DNA of 64,000 nt, from positions 1 to 64,000 of the forward strand of contig NZ_RAXT01000016.1 in assembly GCF_003611475.1 (NCBI RefSeq), in the 5' to 3' direction. The DNA is from Acinetobacter rongchengensis. Its GTDB lineage: Bacteria; Pseudomonadota; Gammaproteobacteria; Pseudomonadales; Moraxellaceae. Numbering within the stretch: position 1 is the stretch's first letter; each line of letters opens with the position of its first letter. Under the pieces are notes generated by a model that saw only the letters and a list, made by a program, of their open reading frames with translations, had not been told where the DNA came from and did no database searches. Position numbers and translations under genes: made by a program. Positions 1 to 7,680 of the stretch are shown here, in pieces.

Positions 1-96
1 CTGCCCAGCTGTTCCAAAACCACCAATCATGATGGTTGAGCCATCTGTAATTTGGGAGAGTGCTTCCATCATGGATAATGAACTTTTATCGATCAT
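1..96 (-). CDS. pcaI: 3-oxoadipate CoA-transferase subunit A, N-terminal 32 codons (cut by window edge)
   Basis: Reading leftwards from an ATG at 94-96 gives 32 uninterrupted codons to the window edge. The peptide begins MIDKSSLSMMEAL and contains the glycine-rich segment IMIGGFGTAGQ, typical of the start of class I CoA-transferase alpha subunits. PcaI with PcaJ moves CoA from succinyl-CoA to 3-oxoadipate in the beta-ketoadipate pathway. The identification is supported by the divergent PcaU-type regulator and its operator next door, which is the usual arrangement at the head of the Acinetobacter pca operon. The fragment is short, so another CoA-transferase alpha subunit cannot be strictly excluded. 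Confidence 0.8.
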   Translation of the reverse strand, partial: MIDKSSLSMMEALSQITDGSTIMIGGFGTAGQ

Positions 97-261
97 TAGA
101 TAACTCCATTGTGCATCATGCAAATCTGAAAAAGGTGCGAAAAACTAACGTATACTGGTTAATGATTTTGCTAAAACACCATTCCCTAGTTTTTTAGTTA
201 GATTTCCTTATTCACTCATTTTTTATAATTTATTGTTCTTTGGCTAGATAGTGATCATAGG

Positions 262-304
262 TTTTGTTCGATGATCGAACAAAAACAACAAGTATCGAAC
301 AAAA
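262..304. promoter_or_regulatory. PcaU-type operator: three copies of an 11-bp repeat
   Basis: The sequence shows TTTTGTTCGAT at 262-272, its exact inverse ATCGAACAAAA at 274-284, and a third copy in the same orientation as the second at 294-304. A palindrome plus one extra direct copy is the known architecture of PcaU and PobR binding sites in Acinetobacter. It sits between pcaI and the IclR gene and should serve activation of pca and autoregulation of pcaU. Confidence 0.85.
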
Positions 305-370
305 CCTGATTATTTTACTCTGATTTTAAGTTATAGTAAAAAATAGATAAGCGGTAAACTGGATAAAGAT

Positions 371-1201
371 ATGGATATAACTGAAGAAATAAACGAAACT
401 AAAAAGTGGCTTCACAACCAAGACAACAAAAAAACTATTCGTCATGAAGACTTTATTGCAGGTATTAGTAAAGGTATGGCGATTTTAGAATGCTTTGGTC
501 CAGAAAAGCATCGTTTAAATGTCACTATGACTGCAGAAAAGACAGGGCTAACGCGAGCCGCAACAAGACGTCATTTATTAACACTTGAATACTTAGGCTA
601 TTTAGATTTTGATGGACATTACTATTATTTGACACCAAAAGTTTTGAAATTTTCAGGTGCTTATTTAAGCGGTTCTCAATTACCTAAAATCTGCCAACCC
701 CTACTAAATCTTTTAACGACACGAACTGCGCTTATTTTTTCAGTCATGGTATTAGATGGTTTTGAGGCGATTACCATTGCTCGCAGTGCATCATCTCAAC
801 AAACTGATCGGGTAAATCCTTATGGGTTACATCTTGGTAATAGATTACCTGCACATGCAACTTCTGCAGGTAAAATATTACTTGCTCATTTGAATATATC
901 TGAACAAATTCAATGGCTCGAGAAGTATCCTTTAAAGCGCTTAACCAAATTCAGTTGTACCGATAATGCGACATTTCTAACGATATTAGAGGGAATTAAA
1001 GAACAAGATTGGTGTTATTCAAGTGAAGAGCATGAGTTAGGTGTTCATGCTCTTGCTGTTCCCATTTATGGACCGAAAGGTAATGTTGTTGCTGCGCTTA
1101 ATATTGTTTCACCAACCACCCGCATCTCTAAAGAGAATTTAATTGAGCAAATTCTTCCACTACTTCAACAAACGGCAAGTGAACTCAGGAATGTTATCTA
1201 A
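371..1201 (+). CDS. pcaU: IclR-family transcriptional regulator of the pca operon (PcaU-like)
   Basis: This 276-residue protein has the IclR layout. A winged helix-turn-helix lies at about residues 25-90 (GISKGMAILECF, then TGLTRAATRRHLLTLEYLGY). The effector domain follows, with the conserved segments LPAHATSAGKILLAH and the late ALAVPIYGPKGNVVAALNI. The length matches PcaU/PcaR/PobR proteins. It is divergent from pcaI with a three-repeat operator between, so it probably activates beta-ketoadipate degradation in response to beta-ketoadipate or protocatechuate (family knowledge). PcaR or PobR are alternative names, but the pcaI neighbour favours PcaU. The ribosome-binding site before the ATG is weak. 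Confidence 0.83.
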   Translation: MDITEEINETKKWLHNQDNKKTIRHEDFIAGISKGMAILECFGPEKHRLNVTMTAEKTGLTRAATRRHLLTLEYLGYLDFDGHYYYLTPKVLKFSGAYLSGSQLPKICQPLLNLLTTRTALIFSVMVLDGFEAITIARSASSQQTDRVNPYGLHLGNRLPAHATSAGKILLAHLNISEQIQWLEKYPLKRLTKFSCTDNATFLTILEGIKEQDWCYSSEEHELGVHALAVPIYGPKGNVVAALNIVSPTTRISKENLIEQILPLLQQTASELRNVI

Positions 1202-1424
1202 ACTCGCAGATTTGTCCTTAATTTTACCGTTTGAAATTACAACAATGCTGTTGCCAACTCCTTCGGTTCTCATCTAATATCATTCAGTTTCTTTGAGATG
1301 ATAATCAGAATACTCTTTTGGATACCATCGAACTGTGCCGATCTTCCTTATAAAAGCACTAGAATGCAAAAGGATTGGATAATTTTTTGACCGTGTAGTG
1401 ATTTAATTTACTGTTTTTTATTAT

Positions 1425-1457
1425 TCTAGACTAACACATCTATTCTGCTAGTCTAGA
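1425..1457. repeat. Inverted repeat between convergent genes
   Basis: TCTAGACTA at 1425-1433 is mirrored by TAGTCTAGA at 1449-1457 with a 15-nt loop. It lies in the 298-bp gap between the converging pcaU and fadL-type genes. There is no clear T-run on either side, so termination is only a guess. The rest of this gap shows nothing I can name. Confidence 0.4.
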
Positions 1458-1499
1458 GTCTAGGCTTATTGGAAAAAACTTAAGTAAATTGAATCTTCT

Positions 1500-2675
1500 T
1501 TATTTCGAAGAAGAGTAAGAAAGCTTCATCCCAACGATATAGCCTGTATTGTCTTTGAAATCACCAACAACTTGACGGCTAGATAATTCCCCTTTTGCAT
1601 CACCAAACCACATGTAGCGACCACCCAAACTGAAAGCTAAATTTTGACTCAAGTTATATTTTGCTCCCAAACCAACGCCCCAATAACCATCTACTGGCCC
1701 TAAAGTTGGTGCCGGATCTCCAGCGCCTGAATCCCATAAACCAGAAACAGAAATTGCTAAATTTGGAGACAATTGTTTACCAAGACCCAGTTCAACTGAA
1801 GTCTGATCTTCGGAATAATCAACTAAAGGTATGCCTTTACCTAATGCGATTGAAGTCGATGCTTTCAGTACGGGTGGGTAATACGCAAAGTCCTTCCAAG
1901 GCACATAACGCATTTTGGCATAAATAGCCGTTGTTTGATTTAAACCTGTTTGCAAATTTAAATTGAATGACTCTGGTGTAGTAATATCCCCTTGATTACT
2001 GTGCGAGTAATCACCTGCATAAACAATATCAGCTAAAGGATCATCCTCATGAATTGTAGTCTTATGTTTGATCTCTGAACGATAGGTTAATGATGCTAAG
2101 ATTCCCATTTCAGGTTTAGCATAGCTCATACCTGCAACCCACCCCAAAGCAATATCATCAAAATGATTATTATAACCACTACTTACATCATAGGTTAAAC
2201 CTCGTAAACGTACATCAGCCTTAGTCTCTTGCAATGCAGGACCACCATAAACCATCACATTTTTATTTACGTTATAGCCTAAAAGGGTGGTCACATTTTT
2301 CACTTTCACATTTACACTTGTACTTGCATCATCTGCTGGGCGATCTTTTGCAATAAAGTTATTTTCACCTTCAAACTTCACTTTCGCACCGAATGGTTCG
2401 TCATAGATAACAGCTAGACGTAAATTAGGAACTAAATCAGTTTTCACTGCATAGTTAAGTGATTGGAAGTCTTCTGCCATATCAGAAATGTGATTCCCGC
2501 TGGTATCTTTACCAGTAATCTTAGGCGAAATATGGATATAACCTAATTCCGCATAGGTCCCATTTTCAAAAAGTGCATCAATTTGCTGTGGTGAACGCTC
2601 AAGACCCGCTGCATAGGTCTGAACTGCAAAAACTGAAAGTACAGTAACTGCAAGACTTTTTTTATCCAATTTCAT
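1500..2675 (-). CDS. FadL/OmpP1/TodX-family outer-membrane channel for hydrophobic compounds
   Basis: The 391-residue precursor starts with a signal peptide (MKLDKKSLAVTVLSVFAVQTYA, cleaved near AYAAG). The rest is rich in alternating beta-strand segments and ends in an aromatic-poor strand (YIVGMKLSYSSSK). Such 14-strand barrels let fatty acids, aromatics or alkanes cross the outer membrane by lateral diffusion. The segments EPFGAKVKFEGENNF and SLTYRSEIKHKTT match the FadL pattern. It is divergent from an SDR gene and near an AlkK-like ligase, which suggests it imports the substrate of this cluster. The substrate itself cannot be read from the sequence. Confidence 0.85.
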   Translation of the reverse strand: MKLDKKSLAVTVLSVFAVQTYAAGLERSPQQIDALFENGTYAELGYIHISPKITGKDTSGNHISDMAEDFQSLNYAVKTDLVPNLRLAVIYDEPFGAKVKFEGENNFIAKDRPADDASTSVNVKVKNVTTLLGYNVNKNVMVYGGPALQETKADVRLRGLTYDVSSGYNNHFDDIALGWVAGMSYAKPEMGILASLTYRSEIKHKTTIHEDDPLADIVYAGDYSHSNQGDITTPESFNLNLQTGLNQTTAIYAKMRYVPWKDFAYYPPVLKASTSIALGKGIPLVDYSEDQTSVELGLGKQLSPNLAISVSGLWDSGAGDPAPTLGPVDGYWGVGLGAKYNLSQNLAFSLGGRYMWFGDAKGELSSRQVVGDFKDNTGYIVGMKLSYSSSK

Positions 2676-3156
2676 TTCTAATCCTTTAGTGAAGATTTAA
2701 ACCTTAAATGCTTTACGTCCCAACAAAAAAGCATTCATTGTGTTTAATTAAATTGTGGCAAATTTAAATCTGATAGTTGCTGTGAAATATCAGTAAATGG
2801 CCTTTACCTGAATGTCTTTTAAATGTTTAAGAATGCTATATCTCTGTTATTGTCGCGGTTGCTTTCCTCTCAACCCTGATCATTGACCAACCGATTTCAC
2901 ATCGATATTTCGCAGTGCAATACACTGCAAAAACATAACCATTCAACATTCTTTTCGCTCAAACACCATCGATGTCGAAAATATTTTACGCTTTATGGTC
3001 AGTTCAGGCAGATTAGCAAGCCTTTAATATCAATCAACCATGCAAAAGAATGGTTATAGAATGGTTTTCACGTTCCATTCTTTTCTTTTATCCCCTTCAC
3101 CATTACCTTAAATAACATCAGAGCGAACTGATGACATCAAATAGGACGAAAAGAAA
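2676..3156. promoter_or_regulatory. Divergent control region between the FadL-type gene and the SDR gene
   Basis: This 480-bp gap must carry both promoters. An inverted pair AAAAGAATGG (3044-3053) and CCATTCTTTT (3075-3084) lies about 75 bp before the SDR start, with another GAATGG at 3059-3064. A variant CATTCTTTTCG occurs near 2948. A second short palindrome, GCAGTG-N5-CACTGC, lies at 2912-2928. The 11-mer TTCCATTCTTT (3073-3083) recurs exactly upstream of the cupin gene at 6972-6982. That makes it a plausible binding site for the MalT/AlkS-type regulator of this cluster (inference). Confidence 0.5.
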
Positions 3157-3885
3157 ATGGAAACTTTCAACACAACCATGTTTCAAAATAAAATTGCGGT
3201 TGTTACTGGTGGAACATCAGGTATCGGATATGCCGTAGCAGTGGCTTTTGCTCAAAGAGGTGCAAAAGTTTGGGCCTTAGGTTTACAGAGCGATAAAGCG
3301 ATCTATCCACAAGGTTTAGATATCCAAGCTGTAGAAATGGACGTGACTGATAAAGAAGCAGTCGACCAATTTTTTTCCAAACTTGACCGTATAGATACGT
3401 TGTTCAATGGTGCGGGAATGGGCTCTGTTTCAGAGCATGAACTAGATACTTATAAAAAAGTACTGGAAGTGAATTTAACCTCTGTTTTCTATATCAGTGA
3501 GGTTGCAGCTAAAGCATTGGCAAAATCTGATAACCCTTCAATTATTAATGTCTCTTCATTGTATGCAATATTTGGGTCTGCGATTGCGCCTGCATATTCA
3601 TGTTCTAAAGGTGCAATTGATCAACTCACCTTCTCACATGCACTAAGCTTTGCCGAAGCAAAAATTCGTGTTAATGCTATCGCACCAGGTTGGATTGATA
3701 CACCGCTTATCCAACCGCTTAAAGATATGCCTGAAGTCTACGGCGGTATTATGCAACGTTCACCAATGGGACGATTAGGTAAACCCGAGGAAGTTGCTAA
3801 TCTTGTGGTGTTCCTTGCTTCAGATGCAGCAAGTTTCATTAATGGTAGTATTGTGAAAGTGGATGGGGCATATTCAATCTTCTAA
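3157..3885 (+). CDS. Short-chain dehydrogenase/reductase (classical SDR)
   Basis: The 242-residue protein is a classical SDR. The nucleotide-binding motif TGGTSGIG is near residues 17-24, followed by NGAG in place of NNAG, the catalytic Ser in INVSSLYAIFG, and the catalytic YSCSK pair near residue 147. The C-terminal FINGSIVKVDGAYS closes the fold. Upstream AGGA supports the first ATG. By context it probably interconverts an alcohol and a ketone made or imported by this cluster. Substrate and NAD/NADP preference are not readable; Asp at the end of beta-2 is not evident. A strong terminator follows directly and overlaps the converging regulator gene. Confidence 0.85.
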   Translation: METFNTTMFQNKIAVVTGGTSGIGYAVAVAFAQRGAKVWALGLQSDKAIYPQGLDIQAVEMDVTDKEAVDQFFSKLDRIDTLFNGAGMGSVSEHELDTYKKVLEVNLTSVFYISEVAAKALAKSDNPSIINVSSLYAIFGSAIAPAYSCSKGAIDQLTFSHALSFAEAKIRVNAIAPGWIDTPLIQPLKDMPEVYGGIMQRSPMGRLGKPEEVANLVVFLASDAASFINGSIVKVDGAYSIF

Positions 3886-3928
3886 GATCCAAACCCACAC
3901 ACTGAAAAAATTTAGGGTTCTTTTCCAA

Positions 3929-3956
3929 GGGTTAATGTATTAACCCTCTTTTTTTT
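3929..3956 (+). terminator. Rho-independent terminator of the SDR gene, overlapping the regulator's 3' end
   Basis: Stem GGGTTAA (3929-3935), loop TGTA, stem TTAACCC (3940-3946), then TCTTTTTTTT to 3956. The hairpin includes the stop codon and last codons of the converging MalT-type gene. Confidence 0.8.
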
Positions 3957-6628
3957 GCATCTTTTACTGCTTCTAATCTTGAACGAACTTGTAACTTATT
4001 ATAAATGTTACGTAAGTGCCATTTTACCGTATTTACAGATAGGAAAACGTATTCTGAAATTTCAGCATCTGTAGATCCATCACTGACTTTTTCCAAAATC
4101 TGAATTTCACGCTTAGATAACAACTCTGAATCTCTTTCTGAAAGTTTTGTATGCAATACTATTGATTCTTTTTGTGTCGACGGAGAAAGTGTAAATAAAT
4201 ATTGAATATATGCGAATAACGGTGCGACACTTTGTCGCTTTTTTTTATTTAAATATTGATTAAATTGCCCAAGTATTTCCCAAATCAAAGGATGTTCATC
4301 TAAAATAATACGTACAGCCTGCGTCGACATCAACATTGAAAGGGCTTTTTCCAAATATTCATAGGCAACCGTATACTGCGCCAATTGATAATGTGCAATT
4401 GTCTGCAATAACTGAATACGCAGCTGACGTAGTGGATAAACAATGATAAGCTGCGCTTCAAACAATAATCCATCAATAGCCTTTTCAATTTCACCATTAA
4501 AAATAAGTCTACGGTAAATCAATAAATCATCACCTATCAATAGATTGGTAATATTCATTTGTTTTGCTGTTTTCGACAATTGGAGATTATCTTTGTCACT
4601 CTCGAGCGTATATGTTACATCCGCCTGCTCCAATCCATATTGATATTCATTCACCATCTGTACTGTTTTTGCAAGGCGTGGCAACGACCAATCATTGGTT
4701 TTAATTTGAGACTGGGTCAAGCAAGTTTGTTCAAAAACAACATCTTCACGTAAATGAGCAAGCCGTAATTGTAAAACATAGCCTATAATGACCATATCTG
4801 GGATAACGAGTTGATCCCCACCATTAAAGTCTTGTAGCGCCAATTCCGCTAACTCTATTTTATTCATTTCATAATACAGATCCGCTTTTAAACTACTGGT
4901 GATCGCATTGATCACAGCGTGATTACTGTGTTCTATACCTAGTTTTATATAATCTGCACTTTTACCAATTTGATTAAACTTTTCCTCAGCTAAAGATAAA
5001 TTCCCCATCAAACGTTCACATGTAGCGTCAATACAATCTGTAAAAACCAAACCATATAAGTTGCAGCCTTGTACATAAGCAGCTCTTGTTTGAATCACTA
5101 ATTTTCGCGCTTCCGATATTTTCCCCATACAAATCTGATATAAAGCACAGATACCAATCAATGGTCCTCGAGAAAAATAAGCACTTTCAGTCAGTTTTTC
5201 CAAATTCTGCTGTGCCAAAACATAAGCTTGCGCCAAATCATCTTCAAGCAGTGCAATTAATGGTGCAATTCCTAACTGATCTTCTTTTAATATTAAATTT
5301 GGGCTTTCCTCTAGGCTATCCCAAAGTTTTACAAAATAATTGGCTTGTTGGTTTTGACGTGTCAGCAATAATGACCAAATCACGTCATACAATAAATTTA
5401 GATGTTTTATAAGAATATGTTCTGGTAGTTGCTTTACCAGTTCGAGGAGAGAATAAATGCGTCCTTCTAAAATCAATTCACGGCTAACCGTGACCAGTAA
5501 ATCTAGTGCCAGCTCCTGATTATCGGCCTGCTGCGCATGATAAATTGCTTCCATTAAGAAATGCTGTTTTTTATACCAATATGCAGCTTTTGAATGGGCT
5601 TGTTTAAATTTATCAATATCAAATAATTTAAAACGATTTTCTAAAAAATCTCGAAATAAATGATGTATGCGATACCATTGTCTTTGTTCATCCACAGCCT
5701 GCATGAATAGGCCTCGATGTTTAATCGTGTCCAAAAATGGTGATGCTTGTGAATGTGCTGTAACTTCTTGAATCAATCCTAAATTTACTTTTCTTAAAAC
5801 ACTTATTTGCATTAAAAAGAATTGCATTTCTTCAGGCAATTGCAAAAATACTTGTTCACTCAAATAATCAACGATCTGGTTATGTATACCACTTAAATTT
5901 TGAATAATACTGTTGGCATCATGATCTTTTTTTAAATATAAATTGGTGAGCTGAATACCTGTAATCCAGCCTTCCGTTTTTTCTATTAACAGTTGTACTT
6001 GATCTGAACTTAAAGCCACATTTTCAAAATTTTGTTGCGATAGAAATTCTATTAATTCAGGAATCTCTTCAGATTTAACACTCAGAAGCCTTTCATCTGC
6101 AAGATATAAACGTCCCTGTAAGATTTCTTTAGAAAAATTCCATTCAGGCTTGATCCGAGAGGCAATAATTAAATTTATATTACTTGGCAAATATTGATAC
6201 AACCACCAAATCATATTTAAACAATCTGAATTTTCTAATACGTCCAACTCATCAATCAATAAAACATGTTGCTGGCCAGATGGTGCAATCTGATCTAGTA
6301 GCTCCAAAATATTATGCTTATTGATCTGTCCTTCTGGTACAGAAGACAATTGTTCTAAACCCAATAATGAAAGCCATAAATACTGAAACAGTCGTATAGG
6401 ATCATTATCATCAACATCGAGCGTTAACCAATGTATTTGCTTTCCCTGATATAAAGATTGGTCACTCAGTTGACACATCAACATAGTCTTACCATATCCA
6501 GCAGCAGCATGGATAAAAAGAAGTGCTTTATGACGATATTGCTGCAAATGATTGAATAAATTTGCTCGCTGCATAATTACAGGATTCAAAGTCGTTGGTC
6601 GACTCAGTTTTGTTCTTAAAACTTGCAT
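3932..6628 (-). CDS. MalT/AlkS-type ATP-dependent LuxR-family transcriptional regulator
   Basis: The 898-residue protein begins with the family's opening TKLSRPTTLNP. It has a P-loop AAGYGKT at residues 42-48 and a Walker B-like LLIDELD near 120-126. A long helical TPR-like middle follows, and the LuxR helix-turn-helix is at the end (LSKREIQILEKVSDG, then FLSVNTVKWHLRNIYNKL). This STAND/LAL architecture matches MalT and AlkS, which bind an inducer and ATP, oligomerise and activate promoters. The length is close to AlkS. It lies between an SDR gene and a cupin-ligase set that includes an AlkK-like ligase, so it is probably the local activator. The inducer is unknown. Confidence 0.85.
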   Translation of the reverse strand: MQVLRTKLSRPTTLNPVIMQRANLFNHLQQYRHKALLFIHAAAGYGKTMLMCQLSDQSLYQGKQIHWLTLDVDDNDPIRLFQYLWLSLLGLEQLSSVPEGQINKHNILELLDQIAPSGQQHVLLIDELDVLENSDCLNMIWWLYQYLPSNINLIIASRIKPEWNFSKEILQGRLYLADERLLSVKSEEIPELIEFLSQQNFENVALSSDQVQLLIEKTEGWITGIQLTNLYLKKDHDANSIIQNLSGIHNQIVDYLSEQVFLQLPEEMQFFLMQISVLRKVNLGLIQEVTAHSQASPFLDTIKHRGLFMQAVDEQRQWYRIHHLFRDFLENRFKLFDIDKFKQAHSKAAYWYKKQHFLMEAIYHAQQADNQELALDLLVTVSRELILEGRIYSLLELVKQLPEHILIKHLNLLYDVIWSLLLTRQNQQANYFVKLWDSLEESPNLILKEDQLGIAPLIALLEDDLAQAYVLAQQNLEKLTESAYFSRGPLIGICALYQICMGKISEARKLVIQTRAAYVQGCNLYGLVFTDCIDATCERLMGNLSLAEEKFNQIGKSADYIKLGIEHSNHAVINAITSSLKADLYYEMNKIELAELALQDFNGGDQLVIPDMVIIGYVLQLRLAHLREDVVFEQTCLTQSQIKTNDWSLPRLAKTVQMVNEYQYGLEQADVTYTLESDKDNLQLSKTAKQMNITNLLIGDDLLIYRRLIFNGEIEKAIDGLLFEAQLIIVYPLRQLRIQLLQTIAHYQLAQYTVAYEYLEKALSMLMSTQAVRIILDEHPLIWEILGQFNQYLNKKKRQSVAPLFAYIQYLFTLSPSTQKESIVLHTKLSERDSELLSKREIQILEKVSDGSTDAEISEYVFLSVNTVKWHLRNIYNKLQVRSRLEAVKDAKKRGLIH

Positions 6629-7114
6629 ATTTTCGTTTCATCCAATCCTTTTATGGATATTGCATTACCGTTTATATTTCCATTCCCTTGAACTTAAATA
6701 CAAGCTCAAAATTCACGATATTTTTACAGACTATTTCTTTGAAGATTTATCTTTCGACGATATTTCCAAGGCTACTTTCCAAAATTTTACATAGTTGGCC
6801 CAAAATCAGCATCAACTGTATACATCAGAAAATAAATGAAAAGCAAAATTTTTTAAATGTAACATTAGATGAAAAGTCATTCTAATCATAATATTGAACA
6901 AAAAATAAAGCTCAGCTTTCGCAATTGCATAAGATTTATCCACTATGACCTGAGTGAATCCCCCCTCTTATTTCCATTCTTTCGAGTGGTTTAAACCATC
7001 ATCAAGATTGTTATGCTGTTAAAAGTAAAACAAGACGAACGGAAATTTAGTCGAGATCCCAACTGGCGCATCCGAAAATTTCCTCAAACTTAAAAGACAT
7101 ACATGGAGTTTGTC
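6629..7114. promoter_or_regulatory. Divergent control region between the MalT/AlkS-type regulator and the cupin gene
   Basis: The gap holds TTTCCATTC at 6677-6685, close to the regulator start, and TTCCATTCTTTCG at 6972-6984, about 130 bp before the cupin. The second shares an exact 11-mer (TTCCATTCTTT) with the site upstream of the first SDR. No convincing sigma-70 -35 element is seen near the cupin, as expected for an activator-dependent promoter. The rest is A+T-rich and shows no gene. Confidence 0.45.
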
Positions 7115-7609
7115 ATGAGCATTGCACAATCAGTCAACCATCAAGATCGTTTATTAACCATTAATATTAATGATGGCGAAATCAAAAATGCTTTACCAGG
7201 CGTACATGTTACACCTTGCTTTTTAGATCCAGATAATGGTGTATGGGTGATTCGTGCACGTTTTGATGCAGGTACGACCCTTCCACGTCACTTCCATACT
7301 GGTGTTGTACATTTCTACACCACAGCAGGTTCATGGCACTATATTGAATATCCTGAAGATGTTCAAACAGCTGGTAGTTATTTATTTGAACCAGCAGGTT
7401 CTATCCACACTTTAAGTACACCAGAAGGTGCTGAAGGCTTCATGATCATTGAAGGTGCCAATGTCAACTTAAATGACGATGATTCACTCATGTTCATTAT
7501 GGATGCTGGTTGGATTGAACGTACACTGCTTGCTGTTGCACAACAAACAGGGCAAAAAATGCCACGTTATATCAAACCAGGTGCTCCAGTTGGATTTAAC
7601 GACCAATAA
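7115..7609 (+). CDS. Cupin protein of the 2,4'-dihydroxyacetophenone dioxygenase/Dke1-like kind
   Basis: The chosen ATG has GGAG six bases upstream; an in-frame ATG at 7103 lacks one. The 164-residue protein is a single cupin. Candidate metal ligands are His59 and His61 (LPRHFHTG) and His98 (AGSIHTLS), with His66 in the position often held by Glu. A three-His Fe(II) centre is the hallmark of enzymes such as acetylacetone-cleaving Dke1, known from Acinetobacter, and 2,4'-dihydroxyacetophenone dioxygenase. Both cleave a C-C bond next to a ketone with O2. Here it would yield a carboxylic acid for the ligase just downstream (inference). A strong terminator follows. The true substrate is unknown. 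Confidence 0.75.
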   Translation: MSIAQSVNHQDRLLTININDGEIKNALPGVHVTPCFLDPDNGVWVIRARFDAGTTLPRHFHTGVVHFYTTAGSWHYIEYPEDVQTAGSYLFEPAGSIHTLSTPEGAEGFMIIEGANVNLNDDDSLMFIMDAGWIERTLLAVAQQTGQKMPRYIKPGAPVGFNDQ

Positions 7610-7616
7610 ATAATTG

Positions 7617-7651
7617 AAAGACTTTTAGTTTCGACTAGAAGTCTTTTTTTT
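7617..7651 (+). terminator. Rho-independent terminator between cupin and ligase
   Basis: Stem AAAGACTTTTAGT (7617-7629), loop TTCG, stem ACTAGAAGTCTTT (7634-7646) with one mismatch, continuing into a T-run to 7651. It probably lowers read-through from the abundant cupin transcript into the ligase gene. Confidence 0.85.
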
Positions 7652-7680
7652 GAGAAAAATAGCCACCAAGGATGAATAAA

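Noticed and set aside
2912..2928. GCAGTG-N5-CACTGC palindrome as a recombination (attC/dif-like) site
   Set aside because: Core sequences of Xer or integron sites are not matched and no integrase is near; listed only as part of the control region.
3932..6628. Plus-strand ORFs inside the MalT/AlkS-type gene (4559-4753, 5086-5412)
   Set aside because: Shadow frames of a clearly coding gene; no start signals or recognisable proteins.
6552..6885. Two overlapping plus-strand ORFs before the cupin
   Set aside because: Both start inside the regulator gene on the other strand, have no ribosome-binding site and lie in a divergent promoter region.
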